The notes under the pieces: model-generated
Seen by the model: only the letters and a program-made list of their open reading frames with translations
Databases searched by the model: none
What the model was told of the DNA's origin: nothing
Shown here: one piece after another, positions 1 to 7,394 of the stretch
How the letters are laid out: every line of letters begins with the position of its first letter
Numbering within the stretch: the stretch's first letter is position 1
Position numbers and translations under genes: made by a program
DNA from: Inquilinus sp. Marseille-Q2685
Lineage (GTDB): Bacteria; Pseudomonadota; Alphaproteobacteria; DSM-16000; Inquilinaceae
Length of the DNA: 64,000 nt
Reading direction: 5' to 3'
NCBI RefSeq assembly: GCF_916619195.1
Contig: NZ_CAKAKL010000009.1
Span: 205,197-269,196 of the forward strand

Positions 1-484
1 CCGGGCCGCCGATCATCGGGAAGCTGGTCCAGAAGCCGCGCCGCCGGCCGGGCATGGATTCGGCGACGATCAGCAGGGCGCCGGTGGCCTCGCCGCCGAC
101 GGCGATGCCCTGCAGCACCCGCAGCGTGACCAGCAGGATCGGCGCCAGCACCCCGGCCGAGGCATAGGTCGGCAGCAGGCCCATGGCGAAGGTGGCGGCG
201 CCCATCATCAGCAGGCTGACCACCAGCGCGTTCTTGCGGCCGATCCGGTCGCCCAGCGCGCCGAACAGGATGCCGCCCAGCGGCCGGGCCAGGAAACCGA
301 TGGCGAAGGTGCCCAGCACCGCCATCGTCCCTGCCAGCCGGTCCTCGCTGGGGAAGAACGCCTTGTCGAAGACCAGCACGGCGCAGAAGGCGAAGATGAA
401 GAAGTCGTACCACTCGATGATGGTGCCGACGGCGCTGGCGAACAGCAGGCGCACGCGCTCCGCGATCGTGGTCGTCTGGGCCAT
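1..484 (-). CDS. MHS-family MFS transporter, N-terminal part (runs off the window)
   Basis: This is an inner-membrane proton symporter of the metabolite:H+ symporter branch of the major facilitator superfamily (shikimate, alpha-ketoglutarate, proline/betaine or aromatic-acid type). About 161 N-terminal residues are visible and the rest lies left of position 1. The reading frame starts at the ATG at 484 and shows the family signature GTIIEWYDFFIFAF near residue 15. A loop-2 motif, GDRIGRKNALV, follows the second membrane segment, then another hydrophobic segment and a Gly-rich stretch (LRVLQGIAVGGE). It is divergent from a MarR regulator gene, and an 18-bp palindrome lies between them, so local repression is likely. 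The substrate cannot be told from the sequence. The family call is firm. Confidence 0.85.
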   Translation of the reverse strand, partial: MAQTTTIAERVRLLFASAVGTIIEWYDFFIFAFCAVLVFDKAFFPSEDRLAGTMAVLGTFAIGFLARPLGGILFGALGDRIGRKNALVVSLLMMGAATFAMGLLPTYASAGVLAPILLVTLRVLQGIAVGGEATGALLIVAESMPGRRRGFWTSFPMIGGP

Positions 485-628
485 GGATCCTCCCCTCATT
501 CTTTGGTCGCTTGATCCGCCAGCCGCGGGGCGCCGGGCTTGCCGCGGCCGCGCCCTCGCGTATGGTCGGACATTCCGTCGGGCTCCGCCCTCCAGGAGGG
601 GCGGCCTGCCTTGAAACGGAAACCAATC

Positions 629-646
629 TCGTTTCATATGAAACGA
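629..646. promoter_or_regulatory. 18-bp perfect palindrome, probable MarR operator
   Basis: The sequence TCGTTTCATATGAAACGA is a perfect palindrome. It lies 26 bp upstream of the marR-like ATG and in the divergent gap before the MFS gene. Its position and symmetry fit a dimeric winged-helix regulator binding site for autoregulation and control of the transporter. The function is inferred. Confidence 0.6.
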
Positions 647-672
647 ATGTCAAGCGGGCGGGGAGGCCGGCG

Positions 673-1164
673 ATGCGGGACCAGGCGGTGCGAAAGGCGG
701 CGGAGTTCGATCTCGAGGCGTTCCTGCCCTATGAGCTGTCGGTGGTCAGCAACCGGGTCAGCCGCACCTTCGCCCGGCGCTACGCCGACGCCTTCGGGCT
801 CAGCATCCCGGAATGGCGGGTGATGGCGATGGTCGGCCGCTACGCGCCCCTGTCCTCGAACCAGATCTGCGAGCGCACGGCGATGGACAAGGCCAAGGTC
901 AGCCGGGCGGTCAGCCGGCTGATCGCGGCCGGCTATCTCAGCCGCGGCACCCATCCGGCCGACCAGCGGCTGATCCAGCTCGACTTCACCGCCGCCGGCC
1001 GCCGGGTCTACGACGCCATCGTGCCGCTGGCGCAGGAGATCGAGGCCGAGCTGATGGCCGCCTTCGAGCCGGGCGAGCGCGAGCTGCTGCGGCGCCTGCT
1101 GCGCAAGCTCGACGCCCGCGTCTCCAGCCTCGGCACGCCGCCCGATGCGGCGGGGGAGGACTGA
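673..1164 (+). CDS. MarR family transcriptional regulator
   Basis: A 163-residue winged-helix repressor of the MarR family, the usual length. The N-terminal dimerisation helices are followed by a helix-turn-helix (LSSNQICERTAMDKAKVSRA, about residues 57-76) and a wing containing the DQR motif (HPADQRLIQLDFTAAG). The ATG at 673 was chosen because it gives a standard-length protein and lies just downstream of the palindrome at 629-646. An in-frame extension to 511 would run through that operator. It is divergent from the MHS transporter, so it probably controls that gene in response to a small aromatic or acidic ligand. The ligand is unknown. Confidence 0.85.
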   Translation: MRDQAVRKAAEFDLEAFLPYELSVVSNRVSRTFARRYADAFGLSIPEWRVMAMVGRYAPLSSNQICERTAMDKAKVSRAVSRLIAAGYLSRGTHPADQRLIQLDFTAAGRRVYDAIVPLAQEIEAELMAAFEPGERELLRRLLRKLDARVSSLGTPPDAAGED

Positions 1165-1170
1165 CGCCCG

Positions 1171-1581
1171 TCACGGGTGCAGCGACAGGCCCTTCAGCAC
1201 GCGGTCGACGTCCTTGCGGTCCTCATGCATGGCGAAGCCGACCAGGTCCAGCGCCTCGCCCGGCACGGCCTTGACCGCGGCGCGGTTGGCCTCGTCATAG
1301 CCGGTGGCGAACAGCTCGGCGGTGTAGATCGCGATCCGCAGGTTGCGGGCCAGCGCCCTGGCATGCGCCGCCTTCAGCGCCTCGGCCGTTCCGGCGAAGA
1401 CCAGCACCGGCTGGCGGAACATCGGCAGGTACAGGTTGCCCGACCCGTCCTCATAGGGCGCACCCACCAGCTCCGGCCGGGTGGCGGCCAGGCCGCTGAC
1501 GGTGAAGGCGGCGACGTTCAGCTTCTGCCACACCGGCAGGTCCTCGCGCAGGGCGACGGCGATCTTGGGGTCGAACCGCAT
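1171..1581 (-). CDS. DUF2000 family protein
   Basis: A 136-residue protein matching the DUF2000 family as I know it: N-terminal KIAVALREDLPVWQKLNVAAF, then a conserved Y-EDGSGN-YLPM block, and a C-terminal VGFAMHEDRKDVDRVLKGL segment. Members fold like peptidyl-tRNA hydrolase 2, but no reaction is established for this group. No signal peptide or membrane segment is seen. It converges with the MarR gene (6-bp gap) and is divergent from the AraC regulator at 1684. The AraC regulator is a plausible controller, though nothing in the sequence proves it. The family call is good and the function unknown. Confidence 0.75.
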   Translation of the reverse strand: MRFDPKIAVALREDLPVWQKLNVAAFTVSGLAATRPELVGAPYEDGSGNLYLPMFRQPVLVFAGTAEALKAAHARALARNLRIAIYTAELFATGYDEANRAAVKAVPGEALDLVGFAMHEDRKDVDRVLKGLSLHP

Positions 1582-1683
1582 GCATCCTCCTTGGAGTCTG
1601 CAGGCAGGCTATGAACCATCGTATCGCCCGGCTTGTACGATCGTGCTGTGGCGGAGGCCCTTCGCGCAGCCTAACATGCGGCC

Positions 1684-2511
1684 ATGGACAACGGCGAATG
1701 GGTCACGGTGGGGCTGGACCGGCGCTTCGGCGTCGAGCGGTTCCGCGCCCATTTCACTGCCCATTGCTACGAGCGGCACGCGCACGAGACCTATGCCATC
1801 GGCCTGACCGAGGAAGGGTCGCAGAGCTTCTTCTGCCGCGGCGGCACGCACCGCACCCGGCCGGGATCGGTCATCACCTTCAACCCGACCGAGATCCACG
1901 ACGGGCATGCGACCAATGCCGAGGGCTTCCTGTACCGGATGCTCTACATCGCGCCGGAGACGGTGGCGGCGGTGCTCGACGACGCCGGCATCCGCCCGCC
2001 CTGGGCCCTGGCCTTCCCCAACACCCTGTCCGAGGATCCGGTCCTCGCCGCGCTGATAGCCTGCGCCGTCGACGCCTTCGCCGAGCCCGGGGCGACGCTG
2101 GCGCGGTCGGAGGCGCTGGCGGCGATGGTGGTGGGACTGGCCCGCCGCCAGGCCGGGGCGCCAGCGCCCGGCCTGTCCCGGCCGGCCGACGCGGCGCTGG
2201 CCCGGGTGCGCGACCATCTGCACGCCCATCTCGGCGAGGACGTCACCGCCGACGACCTCGCCGCCGTGGCGGGGCTGAGCCGCTTCCACATGTCCCGCGC
2301 CTTCACCCGCCGCTACGGCGCGGCGCCGGCCACCTATCTGCGCTGGATCAGGCTGGAGCGGGCCAAGCGCCTGCTGGCGGCGGGCGAGGCGCCGGCCCAG
2401 GTGGCGGCCGCGACCGGCTTCACCGACCAGGCCCATCTGACCCGCCGCTTCAAGGGCGCCTACGGCGTCACCCCGGCGCGCTTCCAGAAGGCAGCGCGGG
2501 CGGCGGCGTAG
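1684..2511 (+). CDS. AraC family transcriptional regulator
   Basis: A 275-residue cytoplasmic DNA-binding regulator. Residues 1 to about 150 form a cupin-like ligand-binding domain (HCYERHAHETYAIGLTEEG). The C-terminal ~100 residues carry two helix-turn-helix motifs (DDLAAVAGLSRFHMSRAF and PAQVAAATGFTDQAHLTRRF) and the family's terminal signature GVTPARFQ. It starts 100 bp from the divergent DUF2000 gene, which is the likeliest target along with itself. The effector is not predictable. It ends just before a palindromic repeat element. Confidence 0.88.
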   Translation: MDNGEWVTVGLDRRFGVERFRAHFTAHCYERHAHETYAIGLTEEGSQSFFCRGGTHRTRPGSVITFNPTEIHDGHATNAEGFLYRMLYIAPETVAAVLDDAGIRPPWALAFPNTLSEDPVLAALIACAVDAFAEPGATLARSEALAAMVVGLARRQAGAPAPGLSRPADAALARVRDHLHAHLGEDVTADDLAAVAGLSRFHMSRAFTRRYGAAPATYLRWIRLERAKRLLAAGEAPAQVAAATGFTDQAHLTRRFKGAYGVTPARFQKAARAAA

Positions 2512-2514
2512 GCT

Positions 2515-2644
2515 CTCCCCCTCACCCTCCCGCCGCCAACGCGGCGGGCCCCTCCCTCTCCCCGAGGAGAGGGGAGCAGATCCGTCCCGCTTCACCTCTC
2601 CTTGGGGAGAGGTCGAAATCGCGCAGCGATTTCGGGTGAGGGGG
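2515..2644. repeat. Intergenic palindromic repeat, family A (copy 1)
   Basis: A GC-rich mosaic of nested inverted repeats (CTCTCCCCGAGGAGAGGGG; CGAAATCGCGCAGCGATTTCG; a CCGCCGC-GTTG-GCGGCGG hairpin) bounded by CCCCTCACC/GGTGAGGGG. A near-identical copy lies in inverted orientation at 32456-32587. There the small hairpin is changed on both arms, to CCATTCGC/GCGAATGG. It sits between the ends of converging genes. Confidence 0.8.
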
Positions 2645-2649
2645 TGGGC

Positions 2650-3783
2650 CTATCCGTTACGCGCCAGCCCCAACCGTTCCACCACCTCGTCGGCGATCGA
2701 CAGGCTCGAGGTCAGGCCGGGGCTCTCGATGCCGAACAGGTTGACCAGGCCCGGCACGCCATGCCCCTCCGGCCCCTGGATCACGAAATCCGCGGCGGTG
2801 GCGCCGGGCGGGGGGATCTTCGGGCGGATGCCGGAATAGTCCGGCTGCAAGGCGCCGTCCGGCAGCGCCGGCCAGTAGCGGCGGATGGCGGCGTAGAAGC
2901 TCTCCGCCCGCGCCGGGGCGACCCGATAGTCCAGCTCCTCGACCCATTCGACCTCCGGGCCGAAGCGCACCCGCCCGCCCAGGTCGATCGTGGCGTGGGT
3001 GCCCAGGCCGCCGGGCACCGGCACCGGATAGATCAGGTGGCGGAAGGGCGGCCGGCCGGACAGGCCGAAATAGTTGCCCTTGGCCAGGTAGGGCTGCGGC
3101 ACAGACGCCTCGGGCACACCGGCGATGCGGCGGGCCACGGCCGGGGCGGACAGGCCGGCCGAGTTCACCACCCGGCGGGCCAGCAGCTCCATGCCGCCCT
3201 CCTCGGTGGCGACCTGCAGATGCAGCCCGTCGGGGGTGACCGCCGCGGACTCGAGCCGGCTGTGATAGGCGATCATCGCGCCGCGAGCCTCGGCATCGCC
3301 CAGCAGCGCCAGCATCAGCCCGTGGCTGTCGATGATGCCGGTGGAGGGCGAGAACAGCGCCGCGGTGCAGGCGACCTCCGGCTCCAGCGCATGCGCCTCC
3401 TCCGCGGTCAGCGGCCGCAGCGCGTCGTCCTCGCCGGTCAGGCCGTTGGCCCGGGCCGCCGCCTCGATCCGCACCAGCGTCGCGGCCTCCTGCTCGTCGG
3501 TGGCGACGATCAGCTTGCCGCAGCGCCTCGCGGTGACACCGTGCTCCTCACAATAGCGGTACAGCGCCCGCCGGCCGGCGACGCAGTGCCGGGCCTTCAG
3601 GCTGCCCTGCGGGTAGTAGATGCCGGCGTGGATCACCTCGCTGTTGCGGGCCGAGGTCTCGGTGCCGAAGGCGTCCGCCGCCTCCAGGATGATCACCTCC
3701 TGCCCGGCCAGGGCCAGCGCCCGGGCGACGGCCAGGCCGACCACCCCGGCGCCGACCACGACGGCATCAACAGTGTCGGTCAT
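2650..3783 (-). CDS. FAD-dependent oxidoreductase, L-2-hydroxyglutarate oxidase-like
   Basis: A 377-residue DAO-superfamily flavoenzyme. An N-terminal Rossmann motif binds FAD ([19 protein letters not shown], residues 6-24), followed by an acidic residue after the second strand (ILEAAD). [19 protein letters not shown] is characteristic of the LhgO/L2HGDH group, and [16 protein letters not shown] is the C-terminal FAD-binding segment. Such enzymes oxidise 2-hydroxy acids, passing electrons to quinone or oxygen. Its ATG overlaps the uxuA stop by 4 bp (ATGA), so it is translationally coupled and is the last gene of an SDR-uxuA operon. It may therefore act on a sugar-acid derivative rather than 2-hydroxyglutarate. 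The family call is firm and the substrate inferred. Confidence 0.8.
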   Translation of the reverse strand: MTDTVDAVVVGAGVVGLAVARALALAGQEVIILEAADAFGTETSARNSEVIHAGIYYPQGSLKARHCVAGRRALYRYCEEHGVTARRCGKLIVATDEQEAATLVRIEAAARANGLTGEDDALRPLTAEEAHALEPEVACTAALFSPSTGIIDSHGLMLALLGDAEARGAMIAYHSRLESAAVTPDGLHLQVATEEGGMELLARRVVNSAGLSAPAVARRIAGVPEASVPQPYLAKGNYFGLSGRPPFRHLIYPVPVPGGLGTHATIDLGGRVRFGPEVEWVEELDYRVAPARAESFYAAIRRYWPALPDGALQPDYSGIRPKIPPPGATAADFVIQGPEGHGVPGLVNLFGIESPGLTSSLSIADEVVERLGLARNG

Positions 3784-4967
3784 GCCGCGCCGCGCAACTG
3801 GCCGATCGCCCGCGCCACCCCGCGCAGCTCGGCCAGCCCCTTCAGCCGGCCGATCAGCGAATAGCCGGGATTGGTCTTCTTGTGCACGTCGTCGGCCAGC
3901 AGATGGCCGTGGTCCGGCCGCATCGGAATCTCCCAATCCGCCCGGCCGGCGGCCTTGCGCGCCCGCTCCTCCGCCATCAGCGCGTCGATGATCGCCACCA
4001 TGTCGGCACCGCCCTCCAGGTGCTCGTCCTCGAAGAACGATCCGTCGGGCTCGACCGTGACGTTGCGCAGATGGGCGAAATGGATGCGCGGCGCGAACTC
4101 CCGCGCCATCGCCGCCAGGTCGTTGTCCGGCCGCGAGCCGTAGGAGCCGACGCAGAGCGTCAGCCCGTTCGCCGGGCGGTCGACCATCGCCAGGATGGCG
4201 CGGGCGTCAGCGGGGGTGGAGACGATGCGCGGCAGGCCGAACAGCGGGAAGGGCGGGTCGTCCGGATGCACCGCCAGGCGGGCGCCCACCTCCTCCGCCA
4301 CCGGCACGACCGCGGCCAGGAAGGCCTTGTAGTTGGCGCGGAAGTCGTCGGCGGTGATGCCGTCATAGAGGGCGAGGCGGCGCTCGAACCCGGCCCGGTC
4401 GTTGACCGCGCCGGCCACGCCCGGCAGGCCGGCGATGATGGTCTTCTCCAGCTCGGCCGTCTCGCTCTCGCTCATCGCCGCGACGCGGTCGCGGGCGCGG
4501 GCCAGCACCTCGGGCCGGTGGTCGGCCTCGGCGCCGCGGCGCTTCAGGATGAAGGCGTCATAGGCGGCCATGTCGACAGCATCGAAGCGCAGGGCGTAGC
4601 CGGTCGTCGGCAGCCGCCACATCAGGTTGGTGCGGGTCCAGTCGACCACCGGCATGAAGTTGTAGCAGACGGTCGTCACCCCGGCCGCGGCGACGTTGCG
4701 CAGCGACTGGGCGAAGGCGGCGATCGCCTCGGCCGCGCCGGCGCCGCCGGTCTTGATCACGTCCGGCAGGGGGATGCTCTCGACCACCGACCAGGCCAGG
4801 CCCGCGCCCTCGATCACCGCCTTGCGCTCGGCGATCTCCTCGGCCGGCCACACGCTGCCGTCCTGCCGGTGGTGCAGGGCGGTGACGATGCCGCTGGCCC
4901 CCGCCTGCTTGACATGGTCCAGCGTCACCGGGTCGTTCGGGCCGAACCAGCGCCAGGTCTCCTTCAT
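3780..4967 (-). CDS. uxuA: Mannonate dehydratase UxuA
   Basis: A 395-residue D-mannonate dehydratase, converting D-mannonate to 2-keto-3-deoxygluconate in glucuronate catabolism. It starts [20 protein letters not shown] and continues with [12 protein letters not shown] and [12 protein letters not shown], all hallmark UxuA segments. [53 protein letters not shown] and MRPDHGH follow and supply the metal-binding His/Cys/Asp/His positions of the TIM-barrel. The length is the family's usual ~395. The ATG at 4967 is 13 nt after the SDR stop, and the 3' end overlaps the FAD oxidoreductase start. The three genes form one transcription unit, probably for uronate or aldonate use. Confidence 0.93.
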   Translation of the reverse strand: MKETWRWFGPNDPVTLDHVKQAGASGIVTALHHRQDGSVWPAEEIAERKAVIEGAGLAWSVVESIPLPDVIKTGGAGAAEAIAAFAQSLRNVAAAGVTTVCYNFMPVVDWTRTNLMWRLPTTGYALRFDAVDMAAYDAFILKRRGAEADHRPEVLARARDRVAAMSESETAELEKTIIAGLPGVAGAVNDRAGFERRLALYDGITADDFRANYKAFLAAVVPVAEEVGARLAVHPDDPPFPLFGLPRIVSTPADARAILAMVDRPANGLTLCVGSYGSRPDNDLAAMAREFAPRIHFAHLRNVTVEPDGSFFEDEHLEGGADMVAIIDALMAEERARKAAGRADWEIPMRPDHGHLLADDVHKKTNPGYSLIGRLKGLAELRGVARAIGQLRGAA

Positions 4968-4980
4968 CGTCTCCAGCCCC

Positions 4981-5751
4981 TCATCGCGTGTTGATCTTGT
5001 TGCGGCCGACCAGCGGGTACTGCTCGACCTCGTACACCTGCCCCGTGACCGGCGCCGACCGGTCGGACAGCCAGAACACCGCATGCTGCGCCACCTCCTC
5101 GGGCCGCAGGATTCGGCCGGTCGGGGCGAAGGCCGGCGGGATGTGCTCGGCCCAGTCGTCGGGCTGCCCTTCGCGGCGTTGGATGGCGCGCTCGGTCTCG
5201 GTCAGGGTCCAGCCGACATTCAGCTGGTTGACCCGGATGCGCTCGGCCGACAGCGCGTCGCCCAGGTTGCGCGTCATCGTCATCAGCGCCGCCTTGGACA
5301 TGGAATAGACCAGCAGGTTGTCCTGGCCGCACAGCGCGTTGACCGAGCCGATATTGACGATGGCGCCGCCGTTGCCTTGGGCGCGGAAGGCGCGCACCGC
5401 CTCGCGGCACAGCAGCAGCGGCGCGCGGGCGTTGACGGCGAAGATCTGATCGAAGGCGGCCGCGTCGGCCTGCTCCAGCGTGGTGCGGGCCAGGGACGCG
5501 GCGTTGTTCACCAGCCCGTCGATCCGGCCATGGCTGCGCAGCACGGCGTCGATCACGGTCGCCGCCGCGTCGGGCGCGGTCACGTCGGCCAGCACCGAGG
5601 CGACGCCGAGATCCGCGGCGGCTTGGGCCAGCGCTTCCGCCTCGATCCCATGCAGCACCACAACGGCGCCCTCGTCCCGCGCCGCCCGGGCGATCGCCAG
5701 GCCGATGCCGGACGACGATCCGGTGACCAGAATGACCTTGCCCTGAAGCAT
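4981..5751 (-). CDS. SDR family oxidoreductase (putative mannonate oxidoreductase partner)
   Basis: A 256-residue classical short-chain dehydrogenase. It has the cofactor motif TGSSSGIG near residue 10, NNAA near residue 78, a catalytic Ser in IVNIGSVNA, and YxxxK in YSMSKAALM. It ends RNKINTR. In-frame starts exist at 5751 ([11 protein letters not shown], usual SDR spacing) and 5790; the first is preferred. It is the first gene of the SDR-uxuA-FAD operon. A role as fructuronate/mannonate oxidoreductase, replacing UxuB, is inferred from that context only. Confidence 0.82.
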   Translation of the reverse strand: MLQGKVILVTGSSSGIGLAIARAARDEGAVVVLHGIEAEALAQAAADLGVASVLADVTAPDAAATVIDAVLRSHGRIDGLVNNAASLARTTLEQADAAAFDQIFAVNARAPLLLCREAVRAFRAQGNGGAIVNIGSVNALCGQDNLLVYSMSKAALMTMTRNLGDALSAERIRVNQLNVGWTLTETERAIQRREGQPDDWAEHIPPAFAPTGRILRPEEVAQHAVFWLSDRSAPVTGQVYEVEQYPLVGRNKINTR

Positions 5752-5797
5752 CCTGCGGCGTGCTCCCGTCCCAACCGACCCGGCTTTCATAGCGGCA

Positions 5798-6451
5798 TCA
5801 GAGGGCCTTCCGAAAGGTCAGGTTTATTCTCTGCCGGCCCAGAATCGCATGGCTGCCGTCCGGCAGCGGGGCGACGCCGTGGAAGGCCAGCCGCGCCGGG
5901 CCGCCCCAGACCGTGACGTCGCCATGCTCCACCCGCACCCGGCGGGTCGGGTCGCTGCGCTGCAGCCCGCCGAACAGGAAGGTCGCGGGCAGGCCCAGCG
6001 AGACCGAGACGATCGGGGCGCCGGTGTCGCGCTCGTCCCGGTCCTGGTGCAGCGACAGGCGCGAGCCGGGCTCGTAGCGGTTGATCAGGCAGGCGTCGGG
6101 TGCGAAGGGGCCGAAGCCGGCCTTGATCGAGGCGGCATCGGCCAGTTCGGCGAAGACCTCCGGCATCTCCGGCCAGGGCCGGCCGGCGATCGGGTCGTCG
6201 GGGTCGTAGCGATAGCCGCTGCGATCGCTGACCCAGCCGACCCGGCCGCAATTGGTCATCGCCACCGACATGCGGTAGCCGCCGGGCGTGACCAGGTGAC
6301 GGAACGGCGCCTGAGCCTCCACCGCCCGCACCGCGGCGATCAGCGCCTCGGCACGGTCGCGGGCAAAGCCGCGCAGCAGCACCGCGCCCTCGGCCAGGGT
6401 CTCCTGATCCGGCCCCGGTCCGGGCAGGCTGTCGAACAGATCGGCCGTCAT
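5798..6451 (-). CDS. alkB: DNA oxidative demethylase AlkB
   Basis: A 217-residue Fe(II)/2-oxoglutarate-dependent dioxygenase of the AlkB type that removes alkyl groups (1-meA, 3-meC) from DNA/RNA. The iron facial triad is visible as H-x-D in LSLHQDRDERD and a distal His in LAFHGVAPL. The 2-oxoglutarate-binding arginines are in RQRINLTFRKAL. The substrate loop MTNCGRVGWVSDRSGYRY is characteristic of bacterial AlkB. The length equals E. coli AlkB (216). The ATG at 6451 was chosen because it begins MTADLF as in relatives. No Ada box was recognised upstream. It sits 46 bp before the SDR start on the same strand. Confidence 0.93.
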   Translation of the reverse strand: MTADLFDSLPGPGPDQETLAEGAVLLRGFARDRAEALIAAVRAVEAQAPFRHLVTPGGYRMSVAMTNCGRVGWVSDRSGYRYDPDDPIAGRPWPEMPEVFAELADAASIKAGFGPFAPDACLINRYEPGSRLSLHQDRDERDTGAPIVSVSLGLPATFLFGGLQRSDPTRRVRVEHGDVTVWGGPARLAFHGVAPLPDGSHAILGRQRINLTFRKAL

Positions 6452-6601
6452 GCTCCGGTTCCCGTCATGCGATGGCGCCATCCTCTCTCGTCCTGCCGCG
6501 GCGGCCGATCCGTCCCTTGCGGCCGAATTCGGCGCAAGAAGCGGAGTGGCCGGGCTACGGCGCGGTGCGATCCTCTGGGCCTCACCCGCCCGAGGATGCC
6601 C

Positions 6602-7279
6602 ATGATCACCCTCTACGACTACCTGCCGTCGCAGAACGCCTACAAGGTCCGGCTGCTGCTGGCCCAGCTGCGGCGTCCGTACCGCACCGAGATCATCAGC
6701 ATCTTCGAGGGCGAAGGCCAGCGGCCGGAATACCTGGCGATCAACCCGACCGGCGCGGTGCCGGCGATCCGGCTGGACGATGGCCGGGTGATCGCCGAGT
6801 CCAATGCCATCCTGTTCTTCCTGGCCGAGGGCACGCCTTACCTGCCGGACGACCGCTTCGCCCGGGCCAAGGTGCTGCAGTGGCTGTCCTTCGAGGGCGA
6901 TTATGTCCAGTCCACCATCGCGACGCTGCGGCACTGGGTCATGACCGGCAAGCTGGCCCGCCGCCCGGCCGCGCTGGTCGAGACCAAGCGCGAGGGCTCG
7001 CTGAAGACGCTGGCGATCCTGGACCGCGAGCTGGCGCAGCGCCCCTGGCTGGCCGGGCCAGCCTACAGCATCGCCGACATCGCCGTCTTCGCCTATGTCC
7101 ATCGGGCGGAGGAGGCGGATCTGCCGCTCGCCGACTTCCCGAACGTAGTGGCCTGGATCGACCGGGTCCGGTCGCAGCCGCGCTTCCTGGCCGAGACCCT
7201 TCCCCTATTCGATCGATCCGCATTCGGCGAAGGAGCTGCCGTGAGGCCTCAGAGACCGTCTGGAAATGCGCTGGTGTGA
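6602..7279 (+). CDS. Glutathione S-transferase family protein
   Basis: A 225-residue cytoplasmic GST. The N-terminal thioredoxin-like domain (ITLYDYLPSQNAYKVRLLLA) carries a Ser/Asn region at the usual catalytic site, the cis-Pro segment GAVPAIRL and the glutathione-binding ESNAI. The C-terminal helical domain follows, with the N-capping box SIADIAVFAYVHRAEEA. An ATG two codons upstream (6596) is also possible. The last ~12 residues (from about 7244) are encoded by the left arm of a 144-bp palindromic repeat, so the natural C-terminus has probably been replaced by repeat sequence. It converges with the ClC gene. The substrate is unknown. Confidence 0.85.
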   Translation: MITLYDYLPSQNAYKVRLLLAQLRRPYRTEIISIFEGEGQRPEYLAINPTGAVPAIRLDDGRVIAESNAILFFLAEGTPYLPDDRFARAKVLQWLSFEGDYVQSTIATLRHWVMTGKLARRPAALVETKREGSLKTLAILDRELAQRPWLAGPAYSIADIAVFAYVHRAEEADLPLADFPNVVAWIDRVRSQPRFLAETLPLFDRSAFGEGAAVRPQRPSGNALV

Positions 7280-7394
7280 GTCGGCTGGCGGTGGTTTCGA
7301 GAACCGGAGCGCAGCGCACGTTTGGTGCGTGAGCACCGGAAGCGCAGAAACCGCCGTCAGCCGGCCGCACCAGTAGCGTTTACAAACGGTCTCT
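7251..7394. repeat. Large palindromic repeat, family B (copy 1)
   Basis: An almost perfect inverted repeat with ~70-nt arms (AGAGACCG at 7251 pairs with CGGTCTCT ending at 7394), centred on CGCAC-GTTTG-GTGCG. It contains GAGAACCGGAGCGCAG and CACCGGAAGCGCAG. A second family member is at 28121-28262. It lies between converging genes, covers the end of the GST gene and touches the ClC stop codon. It could act as a two-way terminator. Confidence 0.8.
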
